NCBI GenBank assembly: GCA_900541685.1
Contig: UQKM01000003.1
Location: 75,975-139,974 of the forward strand
Origin: an uncultured Collinsella sp.
Lineage (GTDB): Bacteria > Actinomycetota > Coriobacteriia > Coriobacteriales > Coriobacteriaceae
Direction of reading: 5' to 3'
Length of the DNA: 64,000 bases
Shown here piece by piece: positions 16,010 through 25,100 of this stretch; position 1 is the first letter of the stretch, and every line of letters begins with the position of its first letter. Under the pieces are notes generated by a model. The model was not told where the DNA came from. It did not search any database and saw only the letters and a list, made by a program, of their open reading frames with translations. Both the position numbers and the translations under genes were made by a program.

Positions 16010-17287
16010 ATGTACGATACGGGATCGACAACGTTTATGCTCATCTGCACTATGCTCGTGTTTTTAATGACACCGGGTCTGGCGTTTTTCTATGGCGGCC
16101 TGTCCAGGCGCAAAAATGTCATCAACACCATGCTCATGTGCTTTGGCGCCATTGGCCTGGTCGGTGTGCTGTGGATTGTTGCCGGCTGGTCGCTGGCCTA
16201 CGGCGGCGACGGCTCGAGTCCGTTTATTGGAGGCCTTGACCAGCTGCTGTGCCTGCCGGTGCTCAACCAGGTGCTGCAGGCGGCCGAGGGCAGTGCCGCG
16301 GACGGCGCCGTCTACCCCCAGATCATCAACATCGCCTTCCAGATGGCGTTTGCCATGATCACGGCCGCTATCGTGACGGGCAGCCTAGCCGGTCGCGTTA
16401 AGTTTGGCGCCATGACGGCTTTCCTGGGTATTTGGCTGCTCGTGGTCTATGCGCCACTCGCCCACATGGTCTGGGGCGGCGATGGCTCTTTTATCGGCAA
16501 CATCATCGGCGCGCTCGACTTTGCCGGCGGCGACGTGGTGCACATTTCGTCTGGTCTTACCGGCCTGATCCTCTGCTTAATGCTCGGTCGCCGTCGCGGT
16601 TTTGGCATGGTGAGCTATCGCCCGCATAACGTGCCGTTTGTGGCGCTGGGCGCCGGCCTGCTTTGGTTTGGCTGGTTTGGCTTTAACGGCGGCAGTGAGT
16701 TTAAGGCCGACGCCGTGGCGGCGCTTGCCATCCTTAACACCGTGACGGCCAGCGCGGCGGGTATGGTCTCGTGGCTTGTCGTCGAGCGCGTGCGCACCGG
16801 TCGCCCCACGCTGGTGGGCGCCAGCACCGGTCTGGTCGCGGGCCTCGTGGTGGTCACGCCGGGCGCGGGCTTTGTCGAGCCGTGGGCGGCGCTGGTCATG
16901 GGCCTAATCGTCTCGCCCGTCTGCTACTTGGCTATCAGTCATCTCAAGACCAAGTTTGGCTACGACGATGCGCTCGACGCGTTCGGTTGCCACGGTATCG
17001 GCGGTATCTTGGGCGGCGTGCTCACGGGCCTGTTCTGCGTGCCGGAGCTCTCGTGGACCGGCAAGGGCGGCCTGTTCTACACGGGCGACGTGTCACTGCT
17101 CATCTCGCAGATTTTGGGCATTGTGGTGACGGTCGCTATTGTACTGGTGCTCGATTTGGTCATCGCCGCGGTAGTCAAGGCGCTGTTCCACGGCAGCCTG
17201 CGCGTGGACGAGGCCGACGAGGCGCTGGGCCTGGATGCGAGTCAACACGGCGAGAGCGCATACCCCTCCTTCTCGGGACTCGATTAG
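16010..17287 (+). CDS. amt: Ammonium transporter
   Basis: A 425-residue Amt/Rh channel with about eleven spans that conducts ammonium or ammonia across the membrane. Family motifs are FFYGGLSRRKN near the N-terminus, the pore region DFAGGDVVHISSGLTGL and HGIGGILGGVLTG. The start ATG at 16010 follows GGGGAG; an upstream TTG frame is not needed. The P-II gene follows after 156 bases, the usual partner that blocks the channel when nitrogen is plentiful. Confidence 0.93.
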   Translation: MYDTGSTTFMLICTMLVFLMTPGLAFFYGGLSRRKNVINTMLMCFGAIGLVGVLWIVAGWSLAYGGDGSSPFIGGLDQLLCLPVLNQVLQAAEGSAADGAVYPQIINIAFQMAFAMITAAIVTGSLAGRVKFGAMTAFLGIWLLVVYAPLAHMVWGGDGSFIGNIIGALDFAGGDVVHISSGLTGLILCLMLGRRRGFGMVSYRPHNVPFVALGAGLLWFGWFGFNGGSEFKADAVAALAILNTVTASAAGMVSWLVVERVRTGRPTLVGASTGLVAGLVVVTPGAGFVEPWAALVMGLIVSPVCYLAISHLKTKFGYDDALDAFGCHGIGGILGGVLTGLFCVPELSWTGKGGLFYTGDVSLLISQILGIVVTVAIVLVLDLVIAAVVKALFHGSLRVDEADEALGLDASQHGESAYPSFSGLD

Positions 17288-17443
17288 CAGCACGGCTTTC
17301 TCAGGCACCCGACCTTGCCCCTCAAACCGTCGCATGCGTACCGAAGTACGCGGCGCTCCTCTTTCGGGACAATCTCGGGCACCTGGAAAACCCGTGCCAT
17401 GTGAAGGTAAATCAATTTCTTTTATTGAAGAGAGGAATTCACT
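17288..17443. other. amt-glnK intergenic gap with small hairpin
   Basis: A 6-bp stem GCGTAC/GTACGC with a CGAA loop (17334-17349) and a weaker GGCAC/GTGCC pair lie between amt and the P-II gene. They may adjust relative expression. No separate gene is seen. Confidence 0.35.
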
Positions 17444-17782
17444 ATGAAGAAGATTACGGCGATTGTTCGTGCCGAGAAGCTTGAGGTTCTTAAAGACGCG
17501 CTGTTTGCTGCCAATGTTCGTGGTATGACTATCAATCAAGTGCAGGGCTGCGGCGCGCAGCATGGCTGGAAGGAATACGTGCGCGGCAACGAGCTGCTTG
17601 TCAACACGATCCCTAAGGTGCAGTTCACGCTCATTTGCGCTGATGAACATGTCGATGGCATTGTCGACATCATCTGTAACGCCGCACGCACCGGTGCCGT
17701 TGGAGATGGCAAGATTTGGGTCGAGCCGGTCGAAGAAGTCATCCGCATACGCACCGGCGAACACGGCCCCGCCGCGGTGTAG
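17444..17782 (+). CDS. glnK: P-II family nitrogen regulatory protein
   Basis: A 112-residue P-II trimer subunit that senses ATP/ADP and 2-oxoglutarate and binds the neighbouring ammonium channel. Conserved parts are MKKI.AIVR at the start, GMT at 27-29, the B-loop TGAVGDGKIWV and the C-terminal VIRIRTGE. In the T-loop, the Tyr51 that enteric bacteria uridylylate is Leu (RGNELLVN against RGAEYMVD), so that modification is unlikely here. A Tyr occurs at position 45. AGAGAGGAATTCACT precedes the start. The glnK symbol is used because of the amt linkage. Confidence 0.92.
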   Translation: MKKITAIVRAEKLEVLKDALFAANVRGMTINQVQGCGAQHGWKEYVRGNELLVNTIPKVQFTLICADEHVDGIVDIICNAARTGAVGDGKIWVEPVEEVIRIRTGEHGPAAV

Positions 17783-17856
17783 AATCGACCGCCTACCATC
17801 CGCAACGTTAAAATGCTGCAATGAGGCACAAGACTTGCGTTGCGGATGGGCGGATT

Positions 17857-18519
17857 ATGGGTCGCAATAAATATCCCGAGGAGACGGTCGCGAAGATTCT
17901 CGACGCGGCACTGGAGCTATTCTGCGCACAGGGTTATGAGGGGACGAGCATTCAAGATATCGTTGACCGTCTCGATGGCATGACCAAGGGCGCTGTCTAT
18001 CATCACTTCAAGAGCAAAGAAGAGATTTTTAACGCCGCTTTTGATCGGGCGATGACTCCGATTGTTGAGCACCGCCGCTCGATGCTTGGCGTCGGTAATA
18101 TGACCGGAGCCCAAAAGCTCAAGCGACTGTACGCGCCCGAGTCCGTAGTTCCGCAAATTGAGCTATGGGCACGTATGCGTCCTGCAGCAGATCCGGTAAA
18201 AAGCTCGCGTCTTCTGGCGATGCAGTACCAGGGTTCGTTTGGCGAGTCTACCGATGGCTGTCTCTTGCCAGTGATCGAGGAGGGCATCGCCGACGGCTCC
18301 ATTGCGTGCGAATGCCCGCGCGAAGCGGCTGAGGCCGTATCGTTGTTGGCGAATCTTTGGCTGCTGCCGCTGTTCCGTCCGCTTGAGACCAAGGATCGAA
18401 TGCTCTCTCGCGCTCAATGTTTGGCGCAGATGGCTGCCGCGGTGGGACTCGATTTGGGCGAGGAAGTGCTCCAGACAACGGCTCGGATTTGGGACGTATG
18501 GAACAGTGCCGGGTGGTAA
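17857..18519 (+). CDS. TetR-family transcriptional regulator
   Basis: A 220-residue repressor with an N-terminal TetR helix-turn-helix (AKILDAALELFCAQGYEGTSIQDIVD...GAVYHHFKSKEEIF). The C-terminal ligand domain is divergent. The start was put at 17857 (MGRNKYPEE); the frame is open from an ATG at 17821. It precedes an MFS efflux gene on the same strand, and two copies of a short inverted repeat flank its terminator, so it most likely represses that transporter. The inducer is unknown. Confidence 0.87.
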   Translation: MGRNKYPEETVAKILDAALELFCAQGYEGTSIQDIVDRLDGMTKGAVYHHFKSKEEIFNAAFDRAMTPIVEHRRSMLGVGNMTGAQKLKRLYAPESVVPQIELWARMRPAADPVKSSRLLAMQYQGSFGESTDGCLLPVIEEGIADGSIACECPREAAEAVSLLANLWLLPLFRPLETKDRMLSRAQCLAQMAAAVGLDLGEEVLQTTARIWDVWNSAGW

Positions 18520-18524
18520 TATAG

Positions 18525-18540
18525 ATACTGACGGTATGTA
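18525..18540. promoter_or_regulatory. Candidate TetR operator 1
   Basis: ATACTGACGGTATGTA contains ATAC-N5-GTAT symmetry, six bases after the TetR stop. It closely matches the second site at 18588-18605. Confidence 0.6.
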
Positions 18541-18552
18541 ATTGATTTGAGA

Positions 18553-18574
18553 GGGCAGCTTCGGTTGCCCTTTT
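18553..18574 (+). terminator. Terminator of the TetR gene
   Basis: GGGCA/TGCCC stem capped by a TTCG-containing loop, followed by TTTT. It separates the regulator from the transporter. Confidence 0.6.
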
Positions 18575-18587
18575 CAAGTCAATAATT

Positions 18588-18605
18588 ACATACTAACGGT
18601 ATGTA
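18588..18605. promoter_or_regulatory. Candidate TetR operator 2 at the MFS gene
   Basis: ACATACTAACGGTATGTA has perfect CATAC-N5-GTATG symmetry and ends 14 bases before the MFS start codon, where a bound repressor would block transcription. Confidence 0.65.
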
Positions 18606-18619
18606 TAGGGGGCGGACTT

Positions 18620-19882
18620 ATGGCTGGGCTGAGAGACGTCGGCGTCTCGTTGAAATCAAAAACAGTGCGGTCAATCAGGCTCGCGGAACTTCTGGTTGCG
18701 CAGCTGTGCACGTATTCGATGCTGTCGGCGCTGTGCTTTGCGTATCCACTTTACTTGTTCGATTGCAGTGGATCGTCAACGTTATATGGCGTCGTCGTGG
18801 CGACGGCGTTCATACCCGGCGTACTCGCAACTCCGGTTGGCGGAATCTTGGCGGATAGGGGAAGACATCGCGAGATCCTCGTGGCCCTCGGTATTGCTCT
18901 GATGACTACATCGCTGTTGTCTATCCCCATGAAGCGCTCGTTGCCTCTCGCGGTCGTCGTAGTAGCGATACTTTGTGTTCAATATGGTGTTCAATCGCTG
19001 CTAAAGCCAATGCTCCAAATTGAGACGGTGCGTATGGCGGGTGAAGAGAAGGTTGAGCGGGCCACTGCATTGGTTTCGCAGATGACCATGGTGAGCAATA
19101 TCTTGGGCCCTGCGGTCGGGACGGCAGTCTATGGGTGCTTTGGCATCGATACTCTTTGCACAACCGCGTCGGTGGCGTTTGCGATGTCAGCTCTCTTGTT
19201 TGGGGTCGCACTCAAGCAAAATGCCTCATCTGAAACAATGGGAGACGGCGCGACTCGCACGACATGCCGAAACGATTTTCGGGAGTCGATTCGGTATCTG
19301 TTGCAAAATGCATCATTGGCCGCTGTGATTTTGCTTGCGGCCGTTTTGAACCTTGCGTTGGTTGGGCTAACGATTGGCGCTCCCATTATTGTTACAAAGC
19401 ATTTCGGCATGCAATCGTCCTGCGTTGGGATAGTTGAGGTTGCTCTGGGCTTGGGTGGTCTTGCCGGTAGTGGCTTGGTCGGCATTTGGCCGCATCGCTT
19501 TTCTCTCAATGGCATATGTCGATATGTTGCGATGATCTGTTTTGGAGTCGTACCGATTATTGTTACGCTACTGTTCGGCGCAGATGTATGCGTGTTCACC
19601 GTGTTTGCGGTTGGTTCGGCATGGATCATGGTGTGGGCAAGCATTGCGTCGGTTGAAATCACCGCGTTTGTTCAGCGGGCAGCGCCGACTGAGCTCTGCG
19701 GAAAAGTGCTTTCGGTCGTTTACATGGTCCTTTCCTGCGCAACACCTATCGGCCAATTGACGTACGGGGTTGCATATGATCGATGGACACCGGTGATTGT
19801 ATTCGCAGGCATGCTGGCGGTGCTGACGTTGACGACGGCGCTGTTTTATCGGCTGAAAAGCTGCTTGTGGCGATTGTCTTAA
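18620..19882 (+). CDS. MFS transporter, probable efflux pump
   Basis: A 420-residue major facilitator protein with about twelve spans. The cytoplasmic loop between spans 2 and 3, GGILADRGRHRE, is the family hallmark. GGGGGCGG precedes the ATG at 18620. The TetR neighbour and operator-like repeats suggest inducible drug or metabolite efflux. GC content is lower than in the flanking genes, perhaps recent gain. Substrate unknown. Confidence 0.85.
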   Translation: MAGLRDVGVSLKSKTVRSIRLAELLVAQLCTYSMLSALCFAYPLYLFDCSGSSTLYGVVVATAFIPGVLATPVGGILADRGRHREILVALGIALMTTSLLSIPMKRSLPLAVVVVAILCVQYGVQSLLKPMLQIETVRMAGEEKVERATALVSQMTMVSNILGPAVGTAVYGCFGIDTLCTTASVAFAMSALLFGVALKQNASSETMGDGATRTTCRNDFRESIRYLLQNASLAAVILLAAVLNLALVGLTIGAPIIVTKHFGMQSSCVGIVEVALGLGGLAGSGLVGIWPHRFSLNGICRYVAMICFGVVPIIVTLLFGADVCVFTVFAVGSAWIMVWASIASVEITAFVQRAAPTELCGKVLSVVYMVLSCATPIGQLTYGVAYDRWTPVIVFAGMLAVLTLTTALFYRLKSCLWRLS

Positions 19883-19943
19883 CGCGCTGGGGCACCGTGA
19901 ATTTGCGGAGGCAGTGGCCCGCCGCGCCGGGACGGCATTGTTT

Positions 19944-19997
19944 GGGCATGCCTCTCCTTCGTCTACAATATCGTGCAGACGAAGGAGAGGCATGCCC
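19944..19997 (+). promoter_or_regulatory. 21-bp perfect hairpin over the ribosome binding site of the HAD gene
   Basis: Arms 19944-19964 and 19977-19997 are exact complements with a 12-nt loop. The right arm contains the ribosome site GAAGGAG (19981-19987) and an ATG at 19992; the next ATG, at 19998, starts one base beyond it. If transcribed, the RNA would hide the start region. Confidence 0.65.
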
Positions 19998-20855
19998 ATG
20001 ATCAAGATGTTCGCAAGTGACCTAGACGGAACGCTGCTTAACGCCCTGCATGAGGCGGATGGGACCATCCGCCGTGCCATTCGCGAGCTGACTGAGGTTG
20101 GCCTGCACGTGGTTCCCGCGACCGGACGCTCGACGCTGCCGATCGGCGAACATGGCTTTACGGGGCTGGCGCTTGACGCCTGCTGCTCTAACGGCTCCAT
20201 CGTGCGCGACAGCCATGGAGAGGTGCTCAAGACCTGGACTATCGATCCGCAGATTACCGAGGAGCTGCTCAAGGAGTTTCCGGACATTTGCTTTGATTGC
20301 TCCACGCCCGATGGCATGTTCTCGAGCGGCTCGTTCGAGATGCACCAGGCGGGCTTTAAAAGGGACAGTCCTATCAAGCGCATCGTGATGCGCGGTATGC
20401 GTGCGCGTGGCGGGTACCACGAGGAACAGTATTTCGATCAGTCGATCGGCGATATCTTGCGTCACGATGTATGCAAGATCAATTGTCGCGTGATCTCGCC
20501 CGAGTTGGAGCGCGACCTTAAGGCGTATCTTGCCGAGCGTTCGGACCGCGTGGTCAACGCGCCGTTCGATCCGGTGATGTTCGAGATCACGGACGTGGCA
20601 TGCAACAAGGGCGAGAGTGTGGCCTGGCTGGCGGGCTACTACGGCATTGCCGAGGACGAGGTTGCGGTTTATGGCGACGGCGGAAACGACATCGCCATGC
20701 TCAAGCGTTTCCGCCACAGCTACGCGACCAAAAACGCTAGCGATGCAGCTAAAGCCGCCGCGAGCGCAACTATCGGCAGCTGCATGGTCCACGCCGTTCC
20801 CAAACACATGCTCGCCACCATGCGCAAGCAGAACTCTCACACTGTCATCGAATAA
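19998..20855 (+). CDS. HAD-superfamily (Cof-type) sugar phosphatase
   Basis: A 285-residue cytosolic phosphatase of the Cof/YidA group. HAD motif I is FASDLDGTLL with the nucleophile Asp near residue 7, and motif IV is YGDGGNDIAML near the C-terminus; between them is the alpha/beta cap. Such enzymes dephosphorylate sugar phosphates, pyridoxal phosphate or flavin nucleotides. The start is either 19998 or 19992 (adds Met-Pro); both share the site GAAGGAG. The ribosome site lies inside a long hairpin. A palindromic repeat follows the stop at once. Confidence 0.87.
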   Translation: MIKMFASDLDGTLLNALHEADGTIRRAIRELTEVGLHVVPATGRSTLPIGEHGFTGLALDACCSNGSIVRDSHGEVLKTWTIDPQITEELLKEFPDICFDCSTPDGMFSSGSFEMHQAGFKRDSPIKRIVMRGMRARGGYHEEQYFDQSIGDILRHDVCKINCRVISPELERDLKAYLAERSDRVVNAPFDPVMFEITDVACNKGESVAWLAGYYGIAEDEVAVYGDGGNDIAMLKRFRHSYATKNASDAAKAAASATIGSCMVHAVPKHMLATMRKQNSHTVIE

Positions 20856-20856
20856 T

Positions 20857-20883
20857 GTGACAAAGGGACTGTCCCTTTGTCAC
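20857..20883. repeat. REP-like perfect palindrome after the HAD gene
   Basis: A 27-nt palindrome with 13-bp arms, GTGACAAAGGGAC and complement, around a single T. It resembles the GGGACAG-core hairpins but has different arms, and a decayed relative lies at 21293-21319. It probably also ends the HAD transcript. Confidence 0.7.
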
Positions 20884-20905
20884 ACTGAGCCATGATCCCT
20901 TGGAG

Positions 20906-20923
20906 TACGAACACATATTCGTA
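20906..20923. promoter_or_regulatory. Possible LexA (SOS) box
   Basis: TACGAACACATATTCGTA has TACGAA/TTCGTA ends and contains CGAAC-N4-ATTCG, one base off the Gram-positive SOS consensus GAAC-N4-GTTC. It lies about 90 bases before the small hydrophobic peptide gene. Candidate only. Confidence 0.4.
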
Positions 20924-21011
20924 TATATGAGCAAGCTCTGTTAGAATCGGTATCGTTGGCGGCAGTTCCATGTGCCGGGCAGCGCCCTCCATTTGATGGG
21001 AGGTGATGCCC

Positions 21012-21137
21012 ATGACCGATTTGATTGATTTTGTGAGGCTCCTGACCGCCTTGGTCTCGCTCCTCACGACGCTCATCGGACTTTCCGAGGCACTCAAGCA
21101 ACGTTCGAAGCAACGTAAGAGGGGTCGCCGCCGTTAA
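21012..21137 (+). CDS. Small hydrophobic holin-like/type I toxin-like peptide
   Basis: A 41-residue frame with GGGAGG 8 bases before its ATG. Residues 4-27 form one hydrophobic span (LIDFVRLLTALVSLLTTLIG...), and the last 14 residues are very basic (KQRSKQRKRGRRR). This shape, a lone span with a cationic tail, is that of holin-like or type I toxin peptides that insert in the inner membrane. The stop lies inside a GC-rich hairpin, and a second stem-loop region follows to about 21200, where an antisense RNA could lie. An ATG at 21006 is too close to the ribosome site. I cannot show toxicity from sequence. Confidence 0.5.
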   Translation: MTDLIDFVRLLTALVSLLTTLIGLSEALKQRSKQRKRGRRR

Positions 21138-21152
21138 GGCGTTGACCCCCTA
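21118..21152 (+). terminator. Hairpin over the toxin-like gene end
   Basis: GGGGTC...GACCCC arms with inner CGCC/GGCG pairs bracket the TAA at 21135-21137 and are followed by TAAAA. It is likely a terminator or RNA-structure element of the small transcript. Confidence 0.45.
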
Positions 21153-21292
21153 AAACAAGCAACGGCGCTGCCCAGCCAGCTACAACTTGGGCTGCCGTCG
21201 ACACTATTCTACCCATGAATGACATTTTGGACAATCGGTAATGCCGCTCCAAAAGCCAGGCACAATCGACACGACCCAGGCGGTCGCTGAAC

Positions 21293-21319
21293 GTGACAAA
21301 GAAACTGCTCCTCTGTCAC
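21293..21319. repeat. Decayed REP-like hairpin
   Basis: GTGACAAAG...CTGTCAC retains the arms of the palindrome at 20857-20883 with an altered centre. Confidence 0.45.
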
Positions 21320-21347
21320 ATCCCAAATATTGCCTTTACGTGTTGAT

Positions 21348-21360
21348 GCACACGGTGTGC
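21348..21360. promoter_or_regulatory. Candidate operator of the second TetR gene
   Basis: GCACACGGTGTGC is a perfect palindrome about a central G. TGTGCAATA occurs here and again near 21376, so two half-sites may be present upstream of the regulator start at 21413. Confidence 0.4.
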
Positions 21361-21412
21361 AATAATACTCGCACTGTGCAATAGCGCACAGGTTGAGTAA
21401 CAAGGAGGACGC

Positions 21413-22123
21413 TTGTCCCAGCTTGAGAAATGCGATCGCCGGTCCCTTCGCTCGCAGCGTGCCCTTCGCCAGGCGCTTGCCAGCGAGCTTGCCGAAAGCG
21501 GCGACCTTTCGCGCATTAATGTCGCGTCGCTCACCGAGCGTGCCGGCCTTACGCGCCGCACGTTCTATTCGCACTACCGCGATATCCCCGACTTTATCAA
21601 TCAAATCGAGGACGGCTTGCTGGCCGAGATCCGTGAGCGCATTGAGCTCATCACCGCAGCTCAGCTGCCCGATCTTTACCGTAACATTGACGAGCTCGAG
21701 CCGGCGCCCGGTTCGGTTGAGCTGCTGCGTTATCTTGCGGCCAACCGCGACTTAATCGGTGCGCTGCTGGGTCCGGGCGGCGACCAGGCCTTCATTAAAA
21801 GGATTATCGACACCGCACGTGAGGCCGTGGCGCCGCGTGCGCAGACGGGCATTTTGGGCCTGGCGCTGGGCACGTTCTTTGACTACTACGTCACCTACGT
21901 CGTGAGTGCCGAGGTCGGCATGATTCAGCGCTGGTTTGAGCGTGACCTTTCCGAATCGCCCGAGACCATGGCGCGCATCATGACGGTTATCGCCTTTGTG
22001 CGCCCCGGCGACCTGTATGGCCAACCCATCGATATCAACGTGCCGGAATACGGCATGAAGCTATTGAATCTGCAGCTCGAGGACGCGGGCGACACCGCCG
22101 CAACCGTCGAGTCCAACAACTAA
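21413..22123 (+). CDS. TetR-family transcriptional regulator
   Basis: A 236-residue regulator with an N-terminal TetR-type helix-turn-helix (ALRQALASELAESG...ASLTERAGLTRRTFYSHYRDIPDF). The start is a TTG at 21413, chosen for AAGGAGG nine bases before. It ends 11 bases before the giant activase gene and is surely co-transcribed with it. It probably regulates this two-gene operon through the palindromes at its promoter. Acyl-CoA-type ligands would make sense but are not shown. Confidence 0.87.
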   Translation: MSQLEKCDRRSLRSQRALRQALASELAESGDLSRINVASLTERAGLTRRTFYSHYRDIPDFINQIEDGLLAEIRERIELITAAQLPDLYRNIDELEPAPGSVELLRYLAANRDLIGALLGPGGDQAFIKRIIDTAREAVAPRAQTGILGLALGTFFDYYVTYVVSAEVGMIQRWFERDLSESPETMARIMTVIAFVRPGDLYGQPIDINVPEYGMKLLNLQLEDAGDTAATVESNN

Positions 22124-22134
22124 GAGGAGAGACA

Positions 22135-25100
22135 ATGAGCAAACTCGTCGAGGGCATTAAGGACCGCATGGTCGCTGCCGCACGCGAGGCCGCGCCCGCC
22201 GTGGTGGACGCCGCGCAGAAGGCCGCGACCGCTGCTGCCGAGAAGGTTGCCGAGGCTGTTGCCGAGGCCAAGAATGCGGCGGGAGAGACGCTTGCCGCCG
22301 ACGCAGCCACGCCCACCGCCGCCGAGCCCGTAGCCGCCGCCCAGGCCCCCGAAGGCGCGATCTTCAACCCCGACAACGCCCACGGCAACCTGCACCTGGG
22401 CATCGACGTGGGCTCCACTACCGTCAAGCTCGCCGTGCTCAACGACGACAACCAGATCGTCTACGCCAAGTACCAGCGCCATCACACCGACGTCCGCGCC
22501 TGCGCCCGCGACTTGTTCGAGGGTGCTGCGACCGTGCTGCCGACGGCCCAGATGACCTGCGCCATTACCGGATCGGGCGGCTTGCTGCTGTCCCAGTGGC
22601 TCGACCTGGAGTTTGTCCAGGAGGTCATCGCCAGCAAGCGCGCCGTCGAGACCCTCATTCCGGCCACCGATGTCGCCATCGAGCTGGGCGGCGAGGACGC
22701 CAAGATCATCTACTTTGACAACGGCATCGAGCAGCGCATGAACGGCACCTGCGCCGGCGGTACGGGCGCCTTCATCGACCAGATGGCAACCCTGCTGCAC
22801 ACCGACGCGAGCGGCCTCAACGAGCTCGCGGCCAACGCCACCACCATCTATCCCATCGCCAGCCGCTGCGGTGTCTTTGCCAAGACCGACGTGCAGCCGC
22901 TGCTCAACGAGGGTGCCCGCCCCGAGGACGTCGCCGCTTCCATCTTCCAGGCCGTCGTGACCCAGACCATCTCGGGCCTGGCGTGCGGCCGTCCCATCCG
23001 CGGCAACGTCGCCTTCTTGGGCGGCCCGCTACAGTATCTCTCCGAGCTGCGCCACCGCTTCTACCTCACGCTCAACCTGGACGAGGAGCACCGTATCGTG
23101 CCCCAAAACGCTCACCTGTTTGTGGCGAGCGGTGCCGCCATGGCGCACGAGTCCAATAAGCTCAGCACGTTCCCGCAGCTCATCGAGGCCATCGATGCCC
23201 TGGGTGACACACAGGGTGCTGAGGTCGAGCGCCTGGACCCGCTCTTTGCCACCGACGAGGATTTTGCCGAGTTCAAAACCCGCCACGACCAGGAAGTCGT
23301 CCCCAAGGGCAAACTCGAAGGCTACACCGGCCGCGTGTTCATCGGCATCGACGCCGGCTCCACCACCATGAAGGCCGCGCTCGTGGGCGAGGACGGCCAG
23401 CTGTTGCACACTTGGTACGGCAACAACAACGGCGACATCCTGGGCACGGCCAAGGTCATCATGGCCGATTTCTACAACCACATCCCCGCCGGCTGCACCA
23501 TCGGCCATGTGACCACCACCGGTTATGGCGAGGCGCTGCTTATCGAGGCCCTCAAGGCCGACTCGGGCGAAATCGAGACCGTTGCGCACCTGCGCGGTGC
23601 CAAGGCATTCCTGCCCGGCGTCGAGTTTATCCTGGACATTGGCGGCCAGGACATGAAGTGCCTGCGCGTGAAGGACGGCGTCATCGAGCACATCATGCTC
23701 AACGAGGCCTGCTCGTCGGGCTGTGGCAGCTTTATCGAGAGCTTCGCCGTGTCTATGAACATGGACGTGCGCGCGTTCGCCGATGCCGCCATCCATGCTA
23801 AGGCCCCCGTCGATTTGGGCAGCCGCTGCACGGTCTTTATGAACTCGCGCGTTAAGCAGGCGCAAAAGGAAGGCGCCACGGTGGGCGACATCGCGGCCGG
23901 TCTGTCCTATTCCGTCATCAAGAATGCCCTGTTCAAGGTCATTAAGCTGCGCGACCCCAAGGAGATCGGCAGCCAGGTGATCGTCCAGGGCGGCACCTTT
24001 ATGTCCGACGCCACGCTGCGTGCATTTGAGCAGCTCACCGGCGTGCACGCCGTGCGCCCCGACATCGCCGGATGCATGGGCGCCTATGGTGCGGCCCTGC
24101 TCGCCCGCGATCGCGCCGGCGCCGATGGCACCTCGACCATCCTTTCGGCCGAAGACATCGCGCACCTCACTGTGACGCAAAAGCATGTCCGCTGCGGCCG
24201 CTGCTCCAACAACTGCCAGCTCACCGTCAACGACTTTGGCGGCGGCAGGCGCTTCATTACCGGCAACCGCTGCGAGAAGGGCGCCGGCCACAAAAAGCAG
24301 AAGACCGAGGCCCCCAACCTTTTCAAAAAGAAAAACGAGCTGCTCTTTGGCCGTGAGGTGCTGAGCCCCGACGAGGCCCCGCGCGGCACCGTCGGCATCC
24401 CCCGCGCGCTCAACATGTACGAGAACTACCCCTTCTGGCACGCGTTCTTTACGCGCCTGGGCTTTAGCGTGCAGCTGTCCGACCAGTCGAGCAAAAAGAC
24501 CTATCAGGCGGGTATCGAGTCCATGCCGTCCGAGAGCGTGTGCTATCCGGCCAAGATGAGTCACGGCCACGTGATGAACCTTATCGACCGCGATGTCGAC
24601 TTCATTTGGATGCCGTGCGTGCGCTGGGAGCGCAAGGAGGACCCGACGGCTGGCAACTGCTATAACTGCCCCATCGTCATGAGCTATCCCACGGCGTTGG
24701 CGCTCAATATCGACGAGATTCGCGAGCAGAACATCGAGTTCCTGTACCCGTTTGTGCCCTATCACGACAAGACCGAGCTCAAGCGCCGCCTGTACCAGGT
24801 GCTCGCCGTCGACCGTGTGGCCGATGCGCAGGCCGGTCGCGGTCGCGTGCGCGGTCCCAAGATCACGCGCTCCGAGGTCGATGCCGCCGTCAACGCTGCC
24901 TTTGAGGCCGATGCGCGTTTCCACGAGGACATCCAGACCATGGGTGAGGAGGCTCTTAAGTGGGTTGAGGACCACGGCGGACACGGCATTGTGCTCGCCG
25001 GTCGCCCTTACCACAACGACCCCGAGATCAACCACGCCCTGCCCGAGCTTATCTCGAGCTTTGGCTTCGCAGTCTTTACCGAGGATTCGCTTGCGCATCT

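Noticed and set aside
20341..20375. AAAGGGACAGTCC inside the HAD gene as a REP copy
   Set aside because: No paired arms around it and it lies in a conserved coding frame; chance match.
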